DNA of 64,000 nucleotides, from positions 1 through 64,000 of the forward strand of contig VGMW01000001.1 in assembly GCA_016866235.1 (NCBI GenBank), written 5' to 3'. Below the pieces are notes generated by a model, which worked only from the letters and a program-made list of their open reading frames with translations, searched no databases and was not told where the DNA came from. Every line of letters starts with the position of its first letter. Position 1 is the stretch's first letter. This DNA comes from Bacteroidota bacterium (lineage in GTDB: Bacteria; Bacteroidota; Bacteroidia; Cytophagales; Cyclobacteriaceae). This document shows, piece by piece, positions 15,389-25,545 of the stretch. Position numbers and translations under genes: made by a program.

Positions 15389-18109
15389 ATGGACAAATTT
15401 TCATTCATATCGAATGCTGAAGTCGGCTACATCGACCAACTCTACCAAGCCTACAAGGTCAATCCCCAAGGAGTAGATCAAAGCTGGCAGAAATTTTTTG
15501 AGGGCTATGAATTTTCACATGCCCGGTTTGGCGAAAATGGACATGCACCCGCCGATGGAAAGTCAATCAAAGAAACTCAGGTCAGAAACCTCATTTTCGC
15601 ATACCGCTCCTTCGGCCATCTGGTATCCAATACCAACCCCGTTCGCGAACGCAGAAATCATAACGTCACTTTCGATCCCAAGAACTTTGGTCTGAGCGAC
15701 GCCGACCTTGACACAGAATTTGAAGTGGGTGCCGAAATCGGTATGGGTAAAGCCACCCTGCGCAGCATCATCGATAAGCTTAAAAAGGTTTACATAGGTC
15801 CTGTAGGTTTCGAATACAACTTCATTCGCAACGATGCCATTCGTGAATGGTTTTTTAACAAATGCGAAAAAGAATATTACACCCACAATCCGGCGTTCAG
15901 CGAAAAGAAAGAGATTTTAAAAAAACTCAATGAGGCAGTGGTTTTCGAAAACTTCCTGCACACCAAGTTCCTTGGTCAGAAAAGATTTTCCCTGGAAGGT
16001 GGAGAAAACACCATCCCCGCCCTTCACATGATTATCAATAAGGCGGCTGAACTTGAAGTAAAAGAAGTGGTGATCGGTATGGCCCACCGAGGTCGTTTAA
16101 ATGTGCTTTCCAACATCCTGGAAAAAACCTACGAACAGATTTTTACTGAATTCGAGGGCAATGTGAATCCCGACCTTACCATGGGTGATGGCGATGTTAA
16201 ATACCACCTCGGATATTCCAGTCACCTAAAGTCCAGTTCCGGTAAAAAGATTTATGTAAAACTTACACCCAACCCTTCACACCTTGAAGCAGTAAATCCA
16301 CTGGTGCTCGGGTATACACGTGGTCAAATTGACGACGAGTACAAAGGTGAGCTCTCCAAGGCTATGGCCATACTCATCCATGGCGATGCTGCTATTGCTG
16401 GACAAGGCATTGTTTACGAAATCGTCCAGATGTCCGGATTGCCCGGCTACACAACTGGTGGAACCATTCATTTTGTAATCAACAATCAAGTAGGCTTTAC
16501 CACCGATTTTGAAGATGCCCGGTCTTCAATTTATTGCACCGATATTTCGAAAATCGTTGACGCACCAATACTACATGTTAACGGTGACGATGCAGAAGCT
16601 GTGACTTTTTGTGCCAACCTCGCCGTTGAATTCAGGCAGCGATTTGGAAAAGATATTTTCATTGACATGCTCTGCTACCGCCGACATGGACACAATGAAA
16701 GTGATGAGCCGAAATTCACACAACCCAAGCTGTACAACCTCATTGCCAAGCATCCAAATCCAAGAGAAATTTATGTCCGGAAACTGATCGCCAACGGGGT
16801 TGATGCCGCGCTGGCGGAAGAAATGGACAGAAGCTTCCGTCAACAACTTCAGGATCGTTTAAACGAGATCAAGCAAAAACCTCTTCCCTATAAAATTCAA
16901 AAAGTGGAGGAAGAATGGGCCCAACTCAGACATGCCTTACCGCAGGACTTTGATCAGTCGCCCAACACGGGTGTTGAACTTTCCATGATTACAAAAGTAG
17001 GAGAGGCCATCACCACCATCCCGAATGGTTTCAAACCGATCAAGCAGATTGAGAAACTCATCAAGGATCGAAGGACTGCATTTTTTGAGGAGAAAATGCT
17101 TGGATGGGCCGAAGCTGAGCTGTTGGCCTACGGCTCGCTGATGCTGGAAAATATTCCAGTAAGAATGACCGGCCAGGATGTGAAACGAGGAACGTTTTCC
17201 TCCCGTCATGCAGTATTCTGGGACTCTGAAACCAATGAAACATATTGCGGTCTTCAGCATCTGGACAAAAGCCAGGCAAAATTTTATCTCTTCAACTCTT
17301 TGTTGTCTGAGTTTGGTGTGCTTGGATTTGAATACGGTTACGCCATGGCCACCCCGCAAGCTTTGGTGCTCTGGGAGGCTCAGTTTGGTGATTTTGCCAA
17401 CGGTGCTCAGGTCATGATCGACCAGTTTCTTTCCAGTGCAGAGTCCAAATGGCAGCGCCAAAATGGAATGGTGCTTCTTCTGCCCCACGGCTACGAAGGT
17501 CAGGGTCCGGAGCACAGCAGTTGCCGACCGGAAAGGTTTTTACAGCTCGCAGCCGAGTACAACATGGTTATTGTTAATCTGACCACTGCGGCGAACCTCT
17601 TTCACATGCTGCGTCGTCAGGTGAAGTGGGAGTTCAGAAAGCCCGCCGTAGTATTCTCCCCGAAATCATTGTTGCGCCACCCCGGTGTCAGTAGCCCGAT
17701 CGCCAATTTTACTTCCGGATCATTTATGGAGGTAATCGATGATGATCAGGCAAATCCTTCTCAGATCAAGAGATTGGTTTTATGTACCGGTAAACTCTTC
17801 TATGAGTTGCAGGAACATCGGCAGAAAAATAAAATTAAGGACGTGGCATTGGTGCGGATTGAACAGCTATTTCCTTTCCCGGAGAAAAAACTTGCTGCCC
17901 TTTTCAAAAAGTATAAGGGTGCTGAAGTTTTATGGTCACAGGAGGAACCTCTTAACATGGGGTACTGGTCATTCATACAGCGCATGTTGCCTGAAATGAA
18001 AATCAAAGTGATTGCCAGAAAGGCCAGCGCTTCACCTGCTACCGGCTACAACAAAGTGCATAAGATCGAGCAGGAAAAAATAATCTCCGAATCATTAAAA
18101 ATTGGTTAA
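15389..18109 (+). CDS. sucA: 2-oxoglutarate dehydrogenase E1 component
   Basis: This 906-residue thiamine-diphosphate enzyme decarboxylates 2-oxoglutarate and transfers the succinyl group to lipoyl-E2 in the TCA cycle. It has the SucA N-terminal helix ([19 protein letters not shown]), the dehydrogenase E1 domain with the ThDP/Mg motif [10 protein letters not shown] through INNQVGFTT (about 330-370), the pyrimidine-binding domain (about 570-770; [25 protein letters not shown]) and the C-terminal domain. Length is standard. It leads the sucA-sucB-lpd operon; sucB begins 28 bp after its stop. A TACCTTTA box at 15362-15369 is a weak -7 candidate. Confidence 0.97.
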   Translation: MDKFSFISNAEVGYIDQLYQAYKVNPQGVDQSWQKFFEGYEFSHARFGENGHAPADGKSIKETQVRNLIFAYRSFGHLVSNTNPVRERRNHNVTFDPKNFGLSDADLDTEFEVGAEIGMGKATLRSIIDKLKKVYIGPVGFEYNFIRNDAIREWFFNKCEKEYYTHNPAFSEKKEILKKLNEAVVFENFLHTKFLGQKRFSLEGGENTIPALHMIINKAAELEVKEVVIGMAHRGRLNVLSNILEKTYEQIFTEFEGNVNPDLTMGDGDVKYHLGYSSHLKSSSGKKIYVKLTPNPSHLEAVNPLVLGYTRGQIDDEYKGELSKAMAILIHGDAAIAGQGIVYEIVQMSGLPGYTTGGTIHFVINNQVGFTTDFEDARSSIYCTDISKIVDAPILHVNGDDAEAVTFCANLAVEFRQRFGKDIFIDMLCYRRHGHNESDEPKFTQPKLYNLIAKHPNPREIYVRKLIANGVDAALAEEMDRSFRQQLQDRLNEIKQKPLPYKIQKVEEEWAQLRHALPQDFDQSPNTGVELSMITKVGEAITTIPNGFKPIKQIEKLIKDRRTAFFEEKMLGWAEAELLAYGSLMLENIPVRMTGQDVKRGTFSSRHAVFWDSETNETYCGLQHLDKSQAKFYLFNSLLSEFGVLGFEYGYAMATPQALVLWEAQFGDFANGAQVMIDQFLSSAESKWQRQNGMVLLLPHGYEGQGPEHSSCRPERFLQLAAEYNMVIVNLTTAANLFHMLRRQVKWEFRKPAVVFSPKSLLRHPGVSSPIANFTSGSFMEVIDDDQANPSQIKRLVLCTGKLFYELQEHRQKNKIKDVALVRIEQLFPFPEKKLAALFKKYKGAEVLWSQEEPLNMGYWSFIQRMLPEMKIKVIARKASASPATGYNKVHKIEQEKIISESLKIG

Positions 18110-18137
18110 GCAGTTCATCAAACTGAAAAAAAATTAT

Positions 18138-19637
18138 ATGGCATACTCTGTAAAAGTTCCGGCAGTCGGCGAATCGATCAACGAGGTTACCGTTGCCAAT
18201 TGGATCAGGCAAAATGGCGACATGGTCCGGATGGATGAAGTCATTGCTGAGTTGGAATCAGAAAAGGCAACCTTTGAGCTCACCGCACCGGTGGCAGGAA
18301 AGCTGATGGTGAAAAAGCACAAAGGCGAATCCGTACCGGTTGGTGAGATTGTATGTGAAATAGAAGAGTCCGCGGTTGCTTCTAGCCCTACAGCATCTGC
18401 TCCAGTCAAAACCGAAACGCCAGCACCCACTGCGACAGTTAAGCCAACGGGCGGCATCAAAGAAATGAAGGTTCCGGCTGTTGGAGAATCCATCAACGAA
18501 GTGACCATTTCATCCTGGCTGAAAAAAGATGGCGATTTGGTAAGACTCGATGAGGTGATCGCTGAAGTGGAATCTGATAAGGCAACCTTTGAATTACCTG
18601 CAGAAGCCAATGGAATTCTTCGAATTGTAGCAAAAGCAAAGGAAACTCTTCCCATTGGTGGACTGATTTGCAGGATCGAGCTGGCCGATGTGCCGGCTTC
18701 ACCATCCCCTTCTTCTGTTCAGCAACTGACAAGCCCTGCATCAACCCCTAAAGTTGAATCTGCTGCTGCGACGAACTATGCTGCAGGACATCCTTCCCCT
18801 GCAGCTGCGAAAATTTTAGATGAAAAAGGTGTTGCAGCTTCAACCGTTTCAGGTTCAGGCCCCGGTGGAAGAGTTACCAAAGAGGATGCAGCAAAGGCAA
18901 CACCGGCTGCTCCAGCCAAACAGCCTTCATCATCCGGCAGGGGTAAGCGGTCTGAAAAAATGACCTCACTAAGAAAGACCATCAGCAAAAGGCTTGTTGC
19001 CGTTAAAAATGAAACGGCCATGCTCACAACCTTTAATGAGGTTGACATGAAGCCTGTGATGGATCTCCGTGCGCGGTATAAGGACAAATTCAAAGAAAAG
19101 TATGGAGTTGGTCTCGGGTTTATGTCTTTCTTCACCCGCGCTGTGTGTGTTGCCCTTAAAGAATGGCCGGCTGTAAATGCACAGATCAATGGCGATGAAG
19201 TTGTTTACCACGAATACTGTGACATCTCAATTGCGGTTTCTACTCCAAGAGGGTTGGTTGTTCCGGTCATCCGAAACGCTGAACAACTCGCTTTCCATGA
19301 AATCGAAGCAGAGATCGCTCGACTGGCGGGCAGAGGGCGTGAGGGCAAACTCTCCATCGATGAAATGACGGGCGGCACATTCTCGATTACCAATGGTGGT
19401 GTTTTCGGTTCGATGCTTTCCACACCGATTCTCAACCCGCCACAATCGGCCATTCTGGGTATGCACAACATCGTTGAGCGCCCTGTTGTGAAGGATGGAC
19501 AAATCGTGATCAGGCCGGTGATGTACCTGGCCTTGTCGTATGACCATCGTATAGTAGATGGTCGTGAGTCCGTAAGCTTTCTTGTAAAAGTGAAAGAATT
19601 GTTAGAAGATCCGGGCAGACTGGTTCTTGAAATCTAA
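18138..19637 (+). CDS. sucB: Dihydrolipoyllysine succinyltransferase E2 with two lipoyl domains
   Basis: This 499-residue E2 core enzyme passes succinyl groups from SucA to CoA. It has two lipoyl domains (residues 1-76 and 107-182), with lipoylated Lys43 in ESEKA and Lys148 in ESDKA, joined by Ala/Pro/Thr linkers. The E1/E3-binding domain follows (about 215-255, [15 protein letters not shown]) and then the acyltransferase domain with His470 and Asp474 in SYDHRIVDG. Most bacterial SucB proteins have one lipoyl domain, so the second is notable. The Met at 18138 begins the canonical lipoyl domain; the frame is open 12 codons further back. Confidence 0.96.
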   Translation: MAYSVKVPAVGESINEVTVANWIRQNGDMVRMDEVIAELESEKATFELTAPVAGKLMVKKHKGESVPVGEIVCEIEESAVASSPTASAPVKTETPAPTATVKPTGGIKEMKVPAVGESINEVTISSWLKKDGDLVRLDEVIAEVESDKATFELPAEANGILRIVAKAKETLPIGGLICRIELADVPASPSPSSVQQLTSPASTPKVESAAATNYAAGHPSPAAAKILDEKGVAASTVSGSGPGGRVTKEDAAKATPAAPAKQPSSSGRGKRSEKMTSLRKTISKRLVAVKNETAMLTTFNEVDMKPVMDLRARYKDKFKEKYGVGLGFMSFFTRAVCVALKEWPAVNAQINGDEVVYHEYCDISIAVSTPRGLVVPVIRNAEQLAFHEIEAEIARLAGRGREGKLSIDEMTGGTFSITNGGVFGSMLSTPILNPPQSAILGMHNIVERPVVKDGQIVIRPVMYLALSYDHRIVDGRESVSFLVKVKELLEDPGRLVLEI

Positions 19638-19649
19638 AAGCAAAAATTT

Positions 19650-21056
19650 ATGAGTGACTCTTCCTATCAGGTAGCTGTAATCGGTTCAGGTCCGGGAGGC
19701 TATGTTGCAGCGATTCGTTGCGCTCAGCTTGGATTCAAAACCGCATTGATCGAAAAGTATTCTACCCTTGGTGGTACGTGCCTAAATGTTGGTTGTATTC
19801 CTTCCAAAGCACTTTTGGATTCGAGTGAGCACTTTTTTAATGCACAGCATAGTTTTTCGGAGCACGGAATTGAGATCAGTGCGCCCAAAGCGAACATCGA
19901 TCAAATGATCAAACGAAAGGCAGGCGTAGTGAAATCCAATGTCGATGGCATCGCTTATCTGATGAAGAAGAACAAAATTGAGGTACTGCATGGCGTAGGC
20001 TCTTTTTTGGATCGCAACACCATTGAGGTGAAATCTGAAGATGGAAAGATTCAGAATATTAAGGCGGAGAAAATAATTATTGCGACAGGCTCTAAACCTA
20101 CAGCACTCCCTTTTGCACCATTTGATAAAAAACGAATCATTTCCAGCACTGAGGCATTGGAGTTGAAGGAGATTCCCAAGCACCTCATTGTCATTGGTGG
20201 CGGTGTAATTGGTATGGAGTTGGGCTCAGTGTATGCCCGAATTGGTTCTAAGGTCAGCGTGGTTGAATTTATGGACAACATCATTCCGACGATGGATCTT
20301 TCCATGGGAAAAGAATTGATGAAATCAACGAAGAAGCTGGGCATCGAATTTTATCTCGGGCATAAGGTTACTGCATTGACCAATGCGGGGAGCCAGGTGA
20401 AACTTACGGCTGAAGACAAGGCAGGAAAAAAACTAGTGCTCGAAGGTGACTATGCGTTGGTTTGTATCGGACGTCGTCCTTACACAGAAGGATTGGGGCT
20501 CAACAAAATCGGTGTAGAAACTGTAAAGGGACAAATTCCTGTCAACGAACATTTGCAGACATCGGTGGATAATATTTACGCGATTGGCGATGTGGTACGC
20601 GGTGCCATGCTTGCCCATAAGGCAGAAGAGGAAGGGGTTTTTGTTGCGGAAAAAATTGCTGGTCAAAAGCCACACATTCATTACAATCTGATTCCCGGTG
20701 TAGTTTATACGTGGCCGGAGGTTGCCAGCGTTGGTCAAACGGAAGAGCAATTAAAAGCTTCAGGTGCACCTTATAAATCCGGCTCGTTCCCTTACAAGGC
20801 ACTCGGACGAGCGAGGGCGTCTATGGACCTCGATGGTATGGTAAAGGTGCTTGCCGATAAAAACACCGATGAAATTCTAGGTGTTCATATTGTTGGTGCG
20901 CGTGCAGCGGATATGATTGCTGCAGCGGTGGTGGCGATGGAGTACCGCGCGTCGGCGGAAGATATTTCAAGAATGTCCCACGCCCATCCTACCTACATGG
21001 AGGCATTCAAGGAAGCCTGCCTTGCTGCGACCGGCAACCGGGCGCTGCATATGTAG
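19650..21056 (+). CDS. lpd: Dihydrolipoyl dehydrogenase (E3)
   Basis: This 468-residue FAD flavoenzyme reoxidises dihydrolipoyl groups of E2 with NAD+. It shows the FAD GxGxxG motif (GSGPGGYVAA), the redox-active disulfide Cys44-Cys49 (GGTCLNVGCIPSKALL), the NAD-binding GGGVIGMELGSVYA (about 180), and the C-terminal dimer interface with the catalytic His-Glu region (SHAHPTYMEAFKEA). It is 12 bp from sucB and completes the OGDH operon. It may also serve other 2-oxoacid dehydrogenases and the glycine cleavage system. Confidence 0.97.
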   Translation: MSDSSYQVAVIGSGPGGYVAAIRCAQLGFKTALIEKYSTLGGTCLNVGCIPSKALLDSSEHFFNAQHSFSEHGIEISAPKANIDQMIKRKAGVVKSNVDGIAYLMKKNKIEVLHGVGSFLDRNTIEVKSEDGKIQNIKAEKIIIATGSKPTALPFAPFDKKRIISSTEALELKEIPKHLIVIGGGVIGMELGSVYARIGSKVSVVEFMDNIIPTMDLSMGKELMKSTKKLGIEFYLGHKVTALTNAGSQVKLTAEDKAGKKLVLEGDYALVCIGRRPYTEGLGLNKIGVETVKGQIPVNEHLQTSVDNIYAIGDVVRGAMLAHKAEEEGVFVAEKIAGQKPHIHYNLIPGVVYTWPEVASVGQTEEQLKASGAPYKSGSFPYKALGRARASMDLDGMVKVLADKNTDEILGVHIVGARAADMIAAAVVAMEYRASAEDISRMSHAHPTYMEAFKEACLAATGNRALHM

Positions 21057-21088
21057 TTTTGAGCGAGGCTTTTATTTCAGACTTAAGG

Positions 21089-22018
21089 TCAGGGAGCAGT
21101 ATAGATACGAACCCAGTCGACCAAAAGGGTGCCAGGAACTATTTTGGTTGTATTCAAGGTTTGAAAGAAGTTACCGCCAACTGCGAGGTTCAGCACCACT
21201 TTTTCTTTTTTGCCAAAAAGGTTAGGTACATAACCCCCCGATTTTGTGTCCACCAAAATTCCGTCGAGATAAAAGGAAAGCTTGGATTGCTCCCAGATAA
21301 CTTCGTAAATATGATAGCATGTCTGCAGGCTGGAAGAAGAGGTCATGGTTGAGGTGGCATTTTGGACAAGATTGGTATTTGTCTGTGTGCCGTAAAAATA
21401 ATTTGTGTAGTACGTGTTGGGTTTTTGCCCCTTGGCTTCCAAAATATCAATTTCTCCTTCGGTTGGCCATGGGTCACCATAAGACCAGAAGGCAGGCCAC
21501 ATTCCATATCCTGCTGGTAGTTTTATTCTTGCTGCCATCCTGATTTTAGGCGCGGCCGTTGCGCCCGTAACGGAAGAGGCTGCTGCTGAAAAAAGAATAT
21601 TACTTTCTAATCTTCCGGAAGTGTAATTAAAACTTTTTAATGAGGTAGTGAATGGAGTAGCTACTCCCCGTACTTTTTGGGCTTTTGCCTGAATAGACAT
21701 GATGCCTCCTGAAATGGAAATATTTGCACCTTGATAATATTGAAGCTCGTTGTTAAAAGCGCCGCCTGTCCAGATTTTCCATTTTGTCTGGTCCACTGCT
21801 GTACCAGCGAATTCATCAGAAAAAACAAGATTCCATCCGGTTATAGTGGATGCGATATCAGCATTGCACGGAGTTGTATAAGAACCACCTTGCAATATTG
21901 AAGAGTCTGAAATTCCGATTGCTTTAATAGCACTCGACTTAAATGACGGAAGAGGTGAAATTTCCTGCTGACAGGAAAGGAGAATGATTGAAGCAAACAA
22001 AGCAAAAGACTTTTTCAT
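21089..22018 (-). CDS. Glycoside hydrolase family 16 lipoprotein (beta-glucanase-like)
   Basis: This 309-residue putative surface or periplasmic lipoprotein has the lipobox LLSC at Cys16. The mature protein is one GH16 jelly-roll domain starting at GWNLVFSDEF (61-70) with the catalytic signature EIDILE: nucleophile Glu189, Asp191 and acid/base Glu194, followed by the YYTNYFYGTQ strand region. GH16 enzymes cleave beta-1,3/1,4-glucans, agars or related polysaccharides; laminarin-type glucans are a guess. No SusCD pair is nearby. It is convergent with lpd. Confidence 0.9.
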   Translation of the reverse strand: MKKSFALFASIILLSCQQEISPLPSFKSSAIKAIGISDSSILQGGSYTTPCNADIASTITGWNLVFSDEFAGTAVDQTKWKIWTGGAFNNELQYYQGANISISGGIMSIQAKAQKVRGVATPFTTSLKSFNYTSGRLESNILFSAAASSVTGATAAPKIRMAARIKLPAGYGMWPAFWSYGDPWPTEGEIDILEAKGQKPNTYYTNYFYGTQTNTNLVQNATSTMTSSSSLQTCYHIYEVIWEQSKLSFYLDGILVDTKSGGYVPNLFGKKEKVVLNLAVGGNFFQTLNTTKIVPGTLLVDWVRIYTAP

Positions 22019-22129
22019 AAATAGGACAGTTCAGGTATTGGGTTTCGTCAGGAAGTTCGAATTTAAGGTAAGCGTCAATCAACTACAACTTGGTAGAATG
22101 GACTGCTCACTAACTCCAAATAACTTTTG

Positions 22130-23332
22130 TTAAGACTGAGTATGTGCTTGATTAGGATGGTTAATTAGATTAAAGAAAACAGCGTATCGGACAGCAAGGC
22201 CTACAATAAGTGGCGTAAGGAAAATATTTAACTGTTGTGGTAGCCAAACCCAAAATCCAAGAACTGCCAGCAAAAGGAGCGTCATTGTTTTAAAATAAAT
22301 AGTTAGCCCTTTTGGGCCCAGAAAAAATGGAAGAAAAAGGTTCAATGGCATTGCCCAAAAAAGATTATAGTTCCAGGCTGCGGCACGATGGTCGGTGGCA
22401 AGCCATAGCAGTAAAAGAAGGAGACCAAGTGAGCCGGTTACAACGAATAGCAATGCATCTATCCCTTTGCTTAGCCTCTTCCTCTGGTAATCAAATACAC
22501 TTATTAAGGCCAGCAAAAATCCAATTGACCCGAAAACCATCCATGGATGGAACAGCGTTACTCCACTGCTTGTTGAGCCCGTCGACTCATGAACGATAAT
22601 TTTTTCCTGCACAAAAGATTTTTTCCCCTCTGCAGTGTTGATCAAGGCCTGATCCATTCCAAATTCAAGAAAATCGGGTAGAAACATTTCCTCTTGTACA
22701 GTAGCCATCTTGTCCATCGGTAATCCAAGACAAAGGTCAATACCCAAATCACCCCACGGCTGCCGGCTTAAATACAAATCGGTAAGCTGCCGGATGGTCA
22801 GACCTTTCGGTTGAAGTTCGTTGCTGAACGTTAGCGAGTCACCAAAAACTGCCATGAGCACATCCCGTGGCCGCGTAGAGCAGTTGTCATAAAAATAATC
22901 GTAGGGATAGTTTCTGTTTTCGGGCTGTGCATTGTTCCACAAGTACTCAAAAAGTCGCTGCCGCTGCAGGCCATTCAAGCGCAATATCTGTTCGTGGATA
23001 TACCGGTTGTTTGAAATGTAGTAATCTCTGAACGCCCCGTAATCCTGCACCGAAAGCATATACAGATTCTTTCCTCTGGCGAAGTTCAAATAGAAGTTCG
23101 GCTGATTGAAATCAAAGGTTCCGTAGTTAAATGCCCAGTCGATGTTGGCCACCGGATCATAAACCCTGATGGCCGAGTGTCCGAATGCAGAATAGAGCTC
23201 TGCATCCCATGGACCGCAGGTTATCAACGAAATCTGAGAGGAGGCACTAAGTTTGGCAGGTTGAGCAATCACCAATGGAGTCCACCACGCCATTAGTAGG
23301 AAACCAATAAGGAGAACTTGTCTTCGCAGCAT
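22130..23332 (-). CDS. DUF4105 domain membrane protein
   Basis: This 400-residue envelope protein has a signal sequence ending near VIAQ. A DUF4105 domain follows (about 35-230), with LITCGPWDAELYSAFGHSAIRV and YFYDNCSTRPRD, the conserved His and Asn-Cys-Ser residues of this putative cysteine-peptidase-like family. The C-terminal part has four or five transmembrane helices (about 265-385). Function is unknown. The ATG at 23332 leaves an 8-bp gap after the upstream cyclo-ligase; an earlier TTG at 23344 would overlap it. Confidence 0.85.
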   Translation of the reverse strand: MLRRQVLLIGFLLMAWWTPLVIAQPAKLSASSQISLITCGPWDAELYSAFGHSAIRVYDPVANIDWAFNYGTFDFNQPNFYLNFARGKNLYMLSVQDYGAFRDYYISNNRYIHEQILRLNGLQRQRLFEYLWNNAQPENRNYPYDYFYDNCSTRPRDVLMAVFGDSLTFSNELQPKGLTIRQLTDLYLSRQPWGDLGIDLCLGLPMDKMATVQEEMFLPDFLEFGMDQALINTAEGKKSFVQEKIIVHESTGSTSSGVTLFHPWMVFGSIGFLLALISVFDYQRKRLSKGIDALLFVVTGSLGLLLLLLWLATDHRAAAWNYNLFWAMPLNLFLPFFLGPKGLTIYFKTMTLLLLAVLGFWVWLPQQLNIFLTPLIVGLAVRYAVFFNLINHPNQAHTQS

Positions 23333-23340
23333 TATCTTGA

Positions 23341-23910
23341 TCAATTAAAATTGATGACTCCCTCGGGGGTGATTAAATAATTAAGTCGGACATCGTGCGG
23401 TTCTGCCGGTAGCATCTCTGATTCTGTATCAAGCAGCGATACACCGATTTTCAAGCAGTCTTTTCTGCATTCCGCTAAAAAGCGATCATAAAATCCTTTT
23501 CCATATCCCAATCGGTTGCCGTAAAGATCTCCGATTAAAACAGGCACCAATACCAAATCGATTTGCTCTGATTCCACCGGAATGCCTTGTGCGGGCTCCT
23601 GAATGCCGAAAGCCCCTTTTCGTAACTGATGAATTCCTTCAAAGAAAAAATTTTGGAGCACATCTCCATTCACTTTTGGAACAGTTAAACGGATGTGTGG
23701 AAAATCCCTTCTGATACGTTCAATCAATGGCCAGATGTCTGGCTCTCTTTTCTCCGGGGCAGGTAAAAACGTATGAATAATTTTTAAGAAGGATAGATCA
23801 AAGGCAGAAAAAAAATAACTGGTGATCGCTGCGCTCCGGGATTGGTACTCGCCTTCACCCATCGCTAGCCTGGCGGAAAGCGCGACATTCCTAAGCCCCT
23901 CTTTATTCAT
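23341..23910 (-). CDS. 5-formyltetrahydrofolate cyclo-ligase
   Basis: This 189-residue enzyme converts 5-formyl-THF and ATP to 5,10-methenyl-THF. The C-terminal GNRLGYGKGFYDRFL signature is the family's ATP/folate-binding loop, and the N-terminal basic helix is also present. It sits between bshC, which it overlaps by 8 bp, and a DUF4105 gene. Translational coupling with bshC is likely. Confidence 0.92.
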   Translation of the reverse strand: MNKEGLRNVALSARLAMGEGEYQSRSAAITSYFFSAFDLSFLKIIHTFLPAPEKREPDIWPLIERIRRDFPHIRLTVPKVNGDVLQNFFFEGIHQLRKGAFGIQEPAQGIPVESEQIDLVLVPVLIGDLYGNRLGYGKGFYDRFLAECRKDCLKIGVSLLDTESEMLPAEPHDVRLNYLITPEGVINFN

Positions 23911-25468
23911 ACATCAACACGTTGAACCTGAAATCAAATGGATCAAAGTATCGTGTGAGGTCTTGGATAAAGTCACGGTTTTCAGGATAAAATCTTAACA
24001 AATTATCTACCCGCTCCTGAAGCCCGCCACCAGGGAACAAGGTTTGTTTGATTTTTAAAGTCTGTCGGATACGATCTTCGTGCTTACGTTTTTCGGCACG
24101 GATCATTTTTACGGATATGCCGGTCAATCGGTCCGTGGTTTTTTTCTTTTGTGCCTGAATATGTTTCTCCAGGGTAGGATCAATTTCTTTTGCCGATTGA
24201 GTCAGTTGATCAAAAAGCTGATTCAATGTTTCAAATTCCTGTTGAAGCTTAAGATCTGAAGCTGAATTTTTAATTGCGATTTCGCGGCTTAGGATATGCT
24301 CCTTCAGGAAAAGGTCTTTTATCACTATGCCCGATTGATCAAACAATCTGGTCTCATGTGGCCTGGCAACCAATGCAAAATTTCTTGGAAGCAGAATTGG
24401 AAATACAGTTTTATGAAAATCAAAAACACCCTTCAGCTGTAGCCAATAAATATTTTCGGCAGGCCCACCAACATAGGCCAGGTTGGGGAGTAATATTTCC
24501 TGATAGAGTGGCCTTAAAACAACATTCGGACTAAATTTTTCAGGTTGCTCTTCTATTAGTTTCTTTATCGCTGCCTCATCAAAGGAGTAATTGGTGTTGT
24601 TCACCTGAAATCGCTCCCCGGTTTTTTGTATCCGCTCCCGAAGACCTGCCTCCAGGAAAAAGAAATTTGTTTCCCGGACAAAAATCTGGGGTTCATAACC
24701 TGCATCGCTAAGGGCTTTGTTGGTTTTGGTGACCTCTTCGATGGTATTTGACGCAATAATATCACTGCGCATGACTTCACGCAAAGCCCCTTTTAGTTTT
24801 GGATGGTCACCATCCATCACCACCAGTCCATGATCACCAAAAAGTGCATGAACGTATTTTCTGACAGCTTCTGCGAGCGTTGAAGAACTTTTATATGCCT
24901 GAATAAAAACCTCCGCGGATGAGGGCACCTCATTCAAAAGGCTAGCCATATCCTTAAGGTTAAATCTTCCTACGGCACCCTTTTGATCGGTAGTCCAGGA
25001 AAACTTTTTCCCTTCCAGGGAGAAATATCTTATTTCTTCAAAATCATGATCCTCTGATGCCATCCAGTAAACAGGCACAAACCGATGCGCAGGATACTTT
25101 TTCTTAAGCGCTAAACAGGCATTTATGGTGGTGACTATTTTGTAAATGAAATATAGCGGGCCCGAAAATATGTTGAGCTGATGCCCGGTGGTCACCGTAA
25201 ACGTATCCGTATGCTCAAGGGCCTCAATATTTTCAGTGACGGCTTGAATAGATGGAATGGTCTTGTACTGCTCCTTCAAAACCTCTACCAATAACTTTCG
25301 GCTGGCGCCGGTGTAGGCCGATTGTTTTTCAGCGATTTGTTCCTTAAAACTTTCAATGGACGGAAAGCGGTTGTAGAACGGCTTCAAATTCTCCTTCTGA
25401 CCGATATAATCCAGAAAAAATCCCGAGAAAGACTCGGTTTCACTCAGCGGCAGCTTGACATGTCTCAT
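23903..25468 (-). CDS. bshC: Bacillithiol biosynthesis cysteine-adding enzyme BshC
   Basis: This 521-residue protein matches BshC, which adds cysteine to glucosaminyl-malate in the last step of bacillithiol synthesis. The family signature TGHQLNIFSGPLYFIYK (about residues 95-112) and the WMASEDHDFEEI motif near 155 are present, followed by the C-terminal coiled-coil (about 370-470) typical of the family. It implies that this organism makes bacillithiol as its low-molecular-weight thiol. bshA and bshB are not in the window. It overlaps the downstream cyclo-ligase. Confidence 0.94.
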   Translation of the reverse strand: MRHVKLPLSETESFSGFFLDYIGQKENLKPFYNRFPSIESFKEQIAEKQSAYTGASRKLLVEVLKEQYKTIPSIQAVTENIEALEHTDTFTVTTGHQLNIFSGPLYFIYKIVTTINACLALKKKYPAHRFVPVYWMASEDHDFEEIRYFSLEGKKFSWTTDQKGAVGRFNLKDMASLLNEVPSSAEVFIQAYKSSSTLAEAVRKYVHALFGDHGLVVMDGDHPKLKGALREVMRSDIIASNTIEEVTKTNKALSDAGYEPQIFVRETNFFFLEAGLRERIQKTGERFQVNNTNYSFDEAAIKKLIEEQPEKFSPNVVLRPLYQEILLPNLAYVGGPAENIYWLQLKGVFDFHKTVFPILLPRNFALVARPHETRLFDQSGIVIKDLFLKEHILSREIAIKNSASDLKLQQEFETLNQLFDQLTQSAKEIDPTLEKHIQAQKKKTTDRLTGISVKMIRAEKRKHEDRIRQTLKIKQTLFPGGGLQERVDNLLRFYPENRDFIQDLTRYFDPFDFRFNVLMYE

Positions 25469-25545
25469 GAATATTTCGGTGCTCCGAGGATTCCCGGAGG
25501 CTCAAATAACGCTAAATAACCTCTAAATCGGCAGTGCCCTGCCCA

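Noticed and set aside
16937-17515. 192-codon open frame on the minus strand inside sucA
   Set aside because: It lies fully antisense to the conserved E1 domain, has no recognisable family and is explained by codon bias of sucA.
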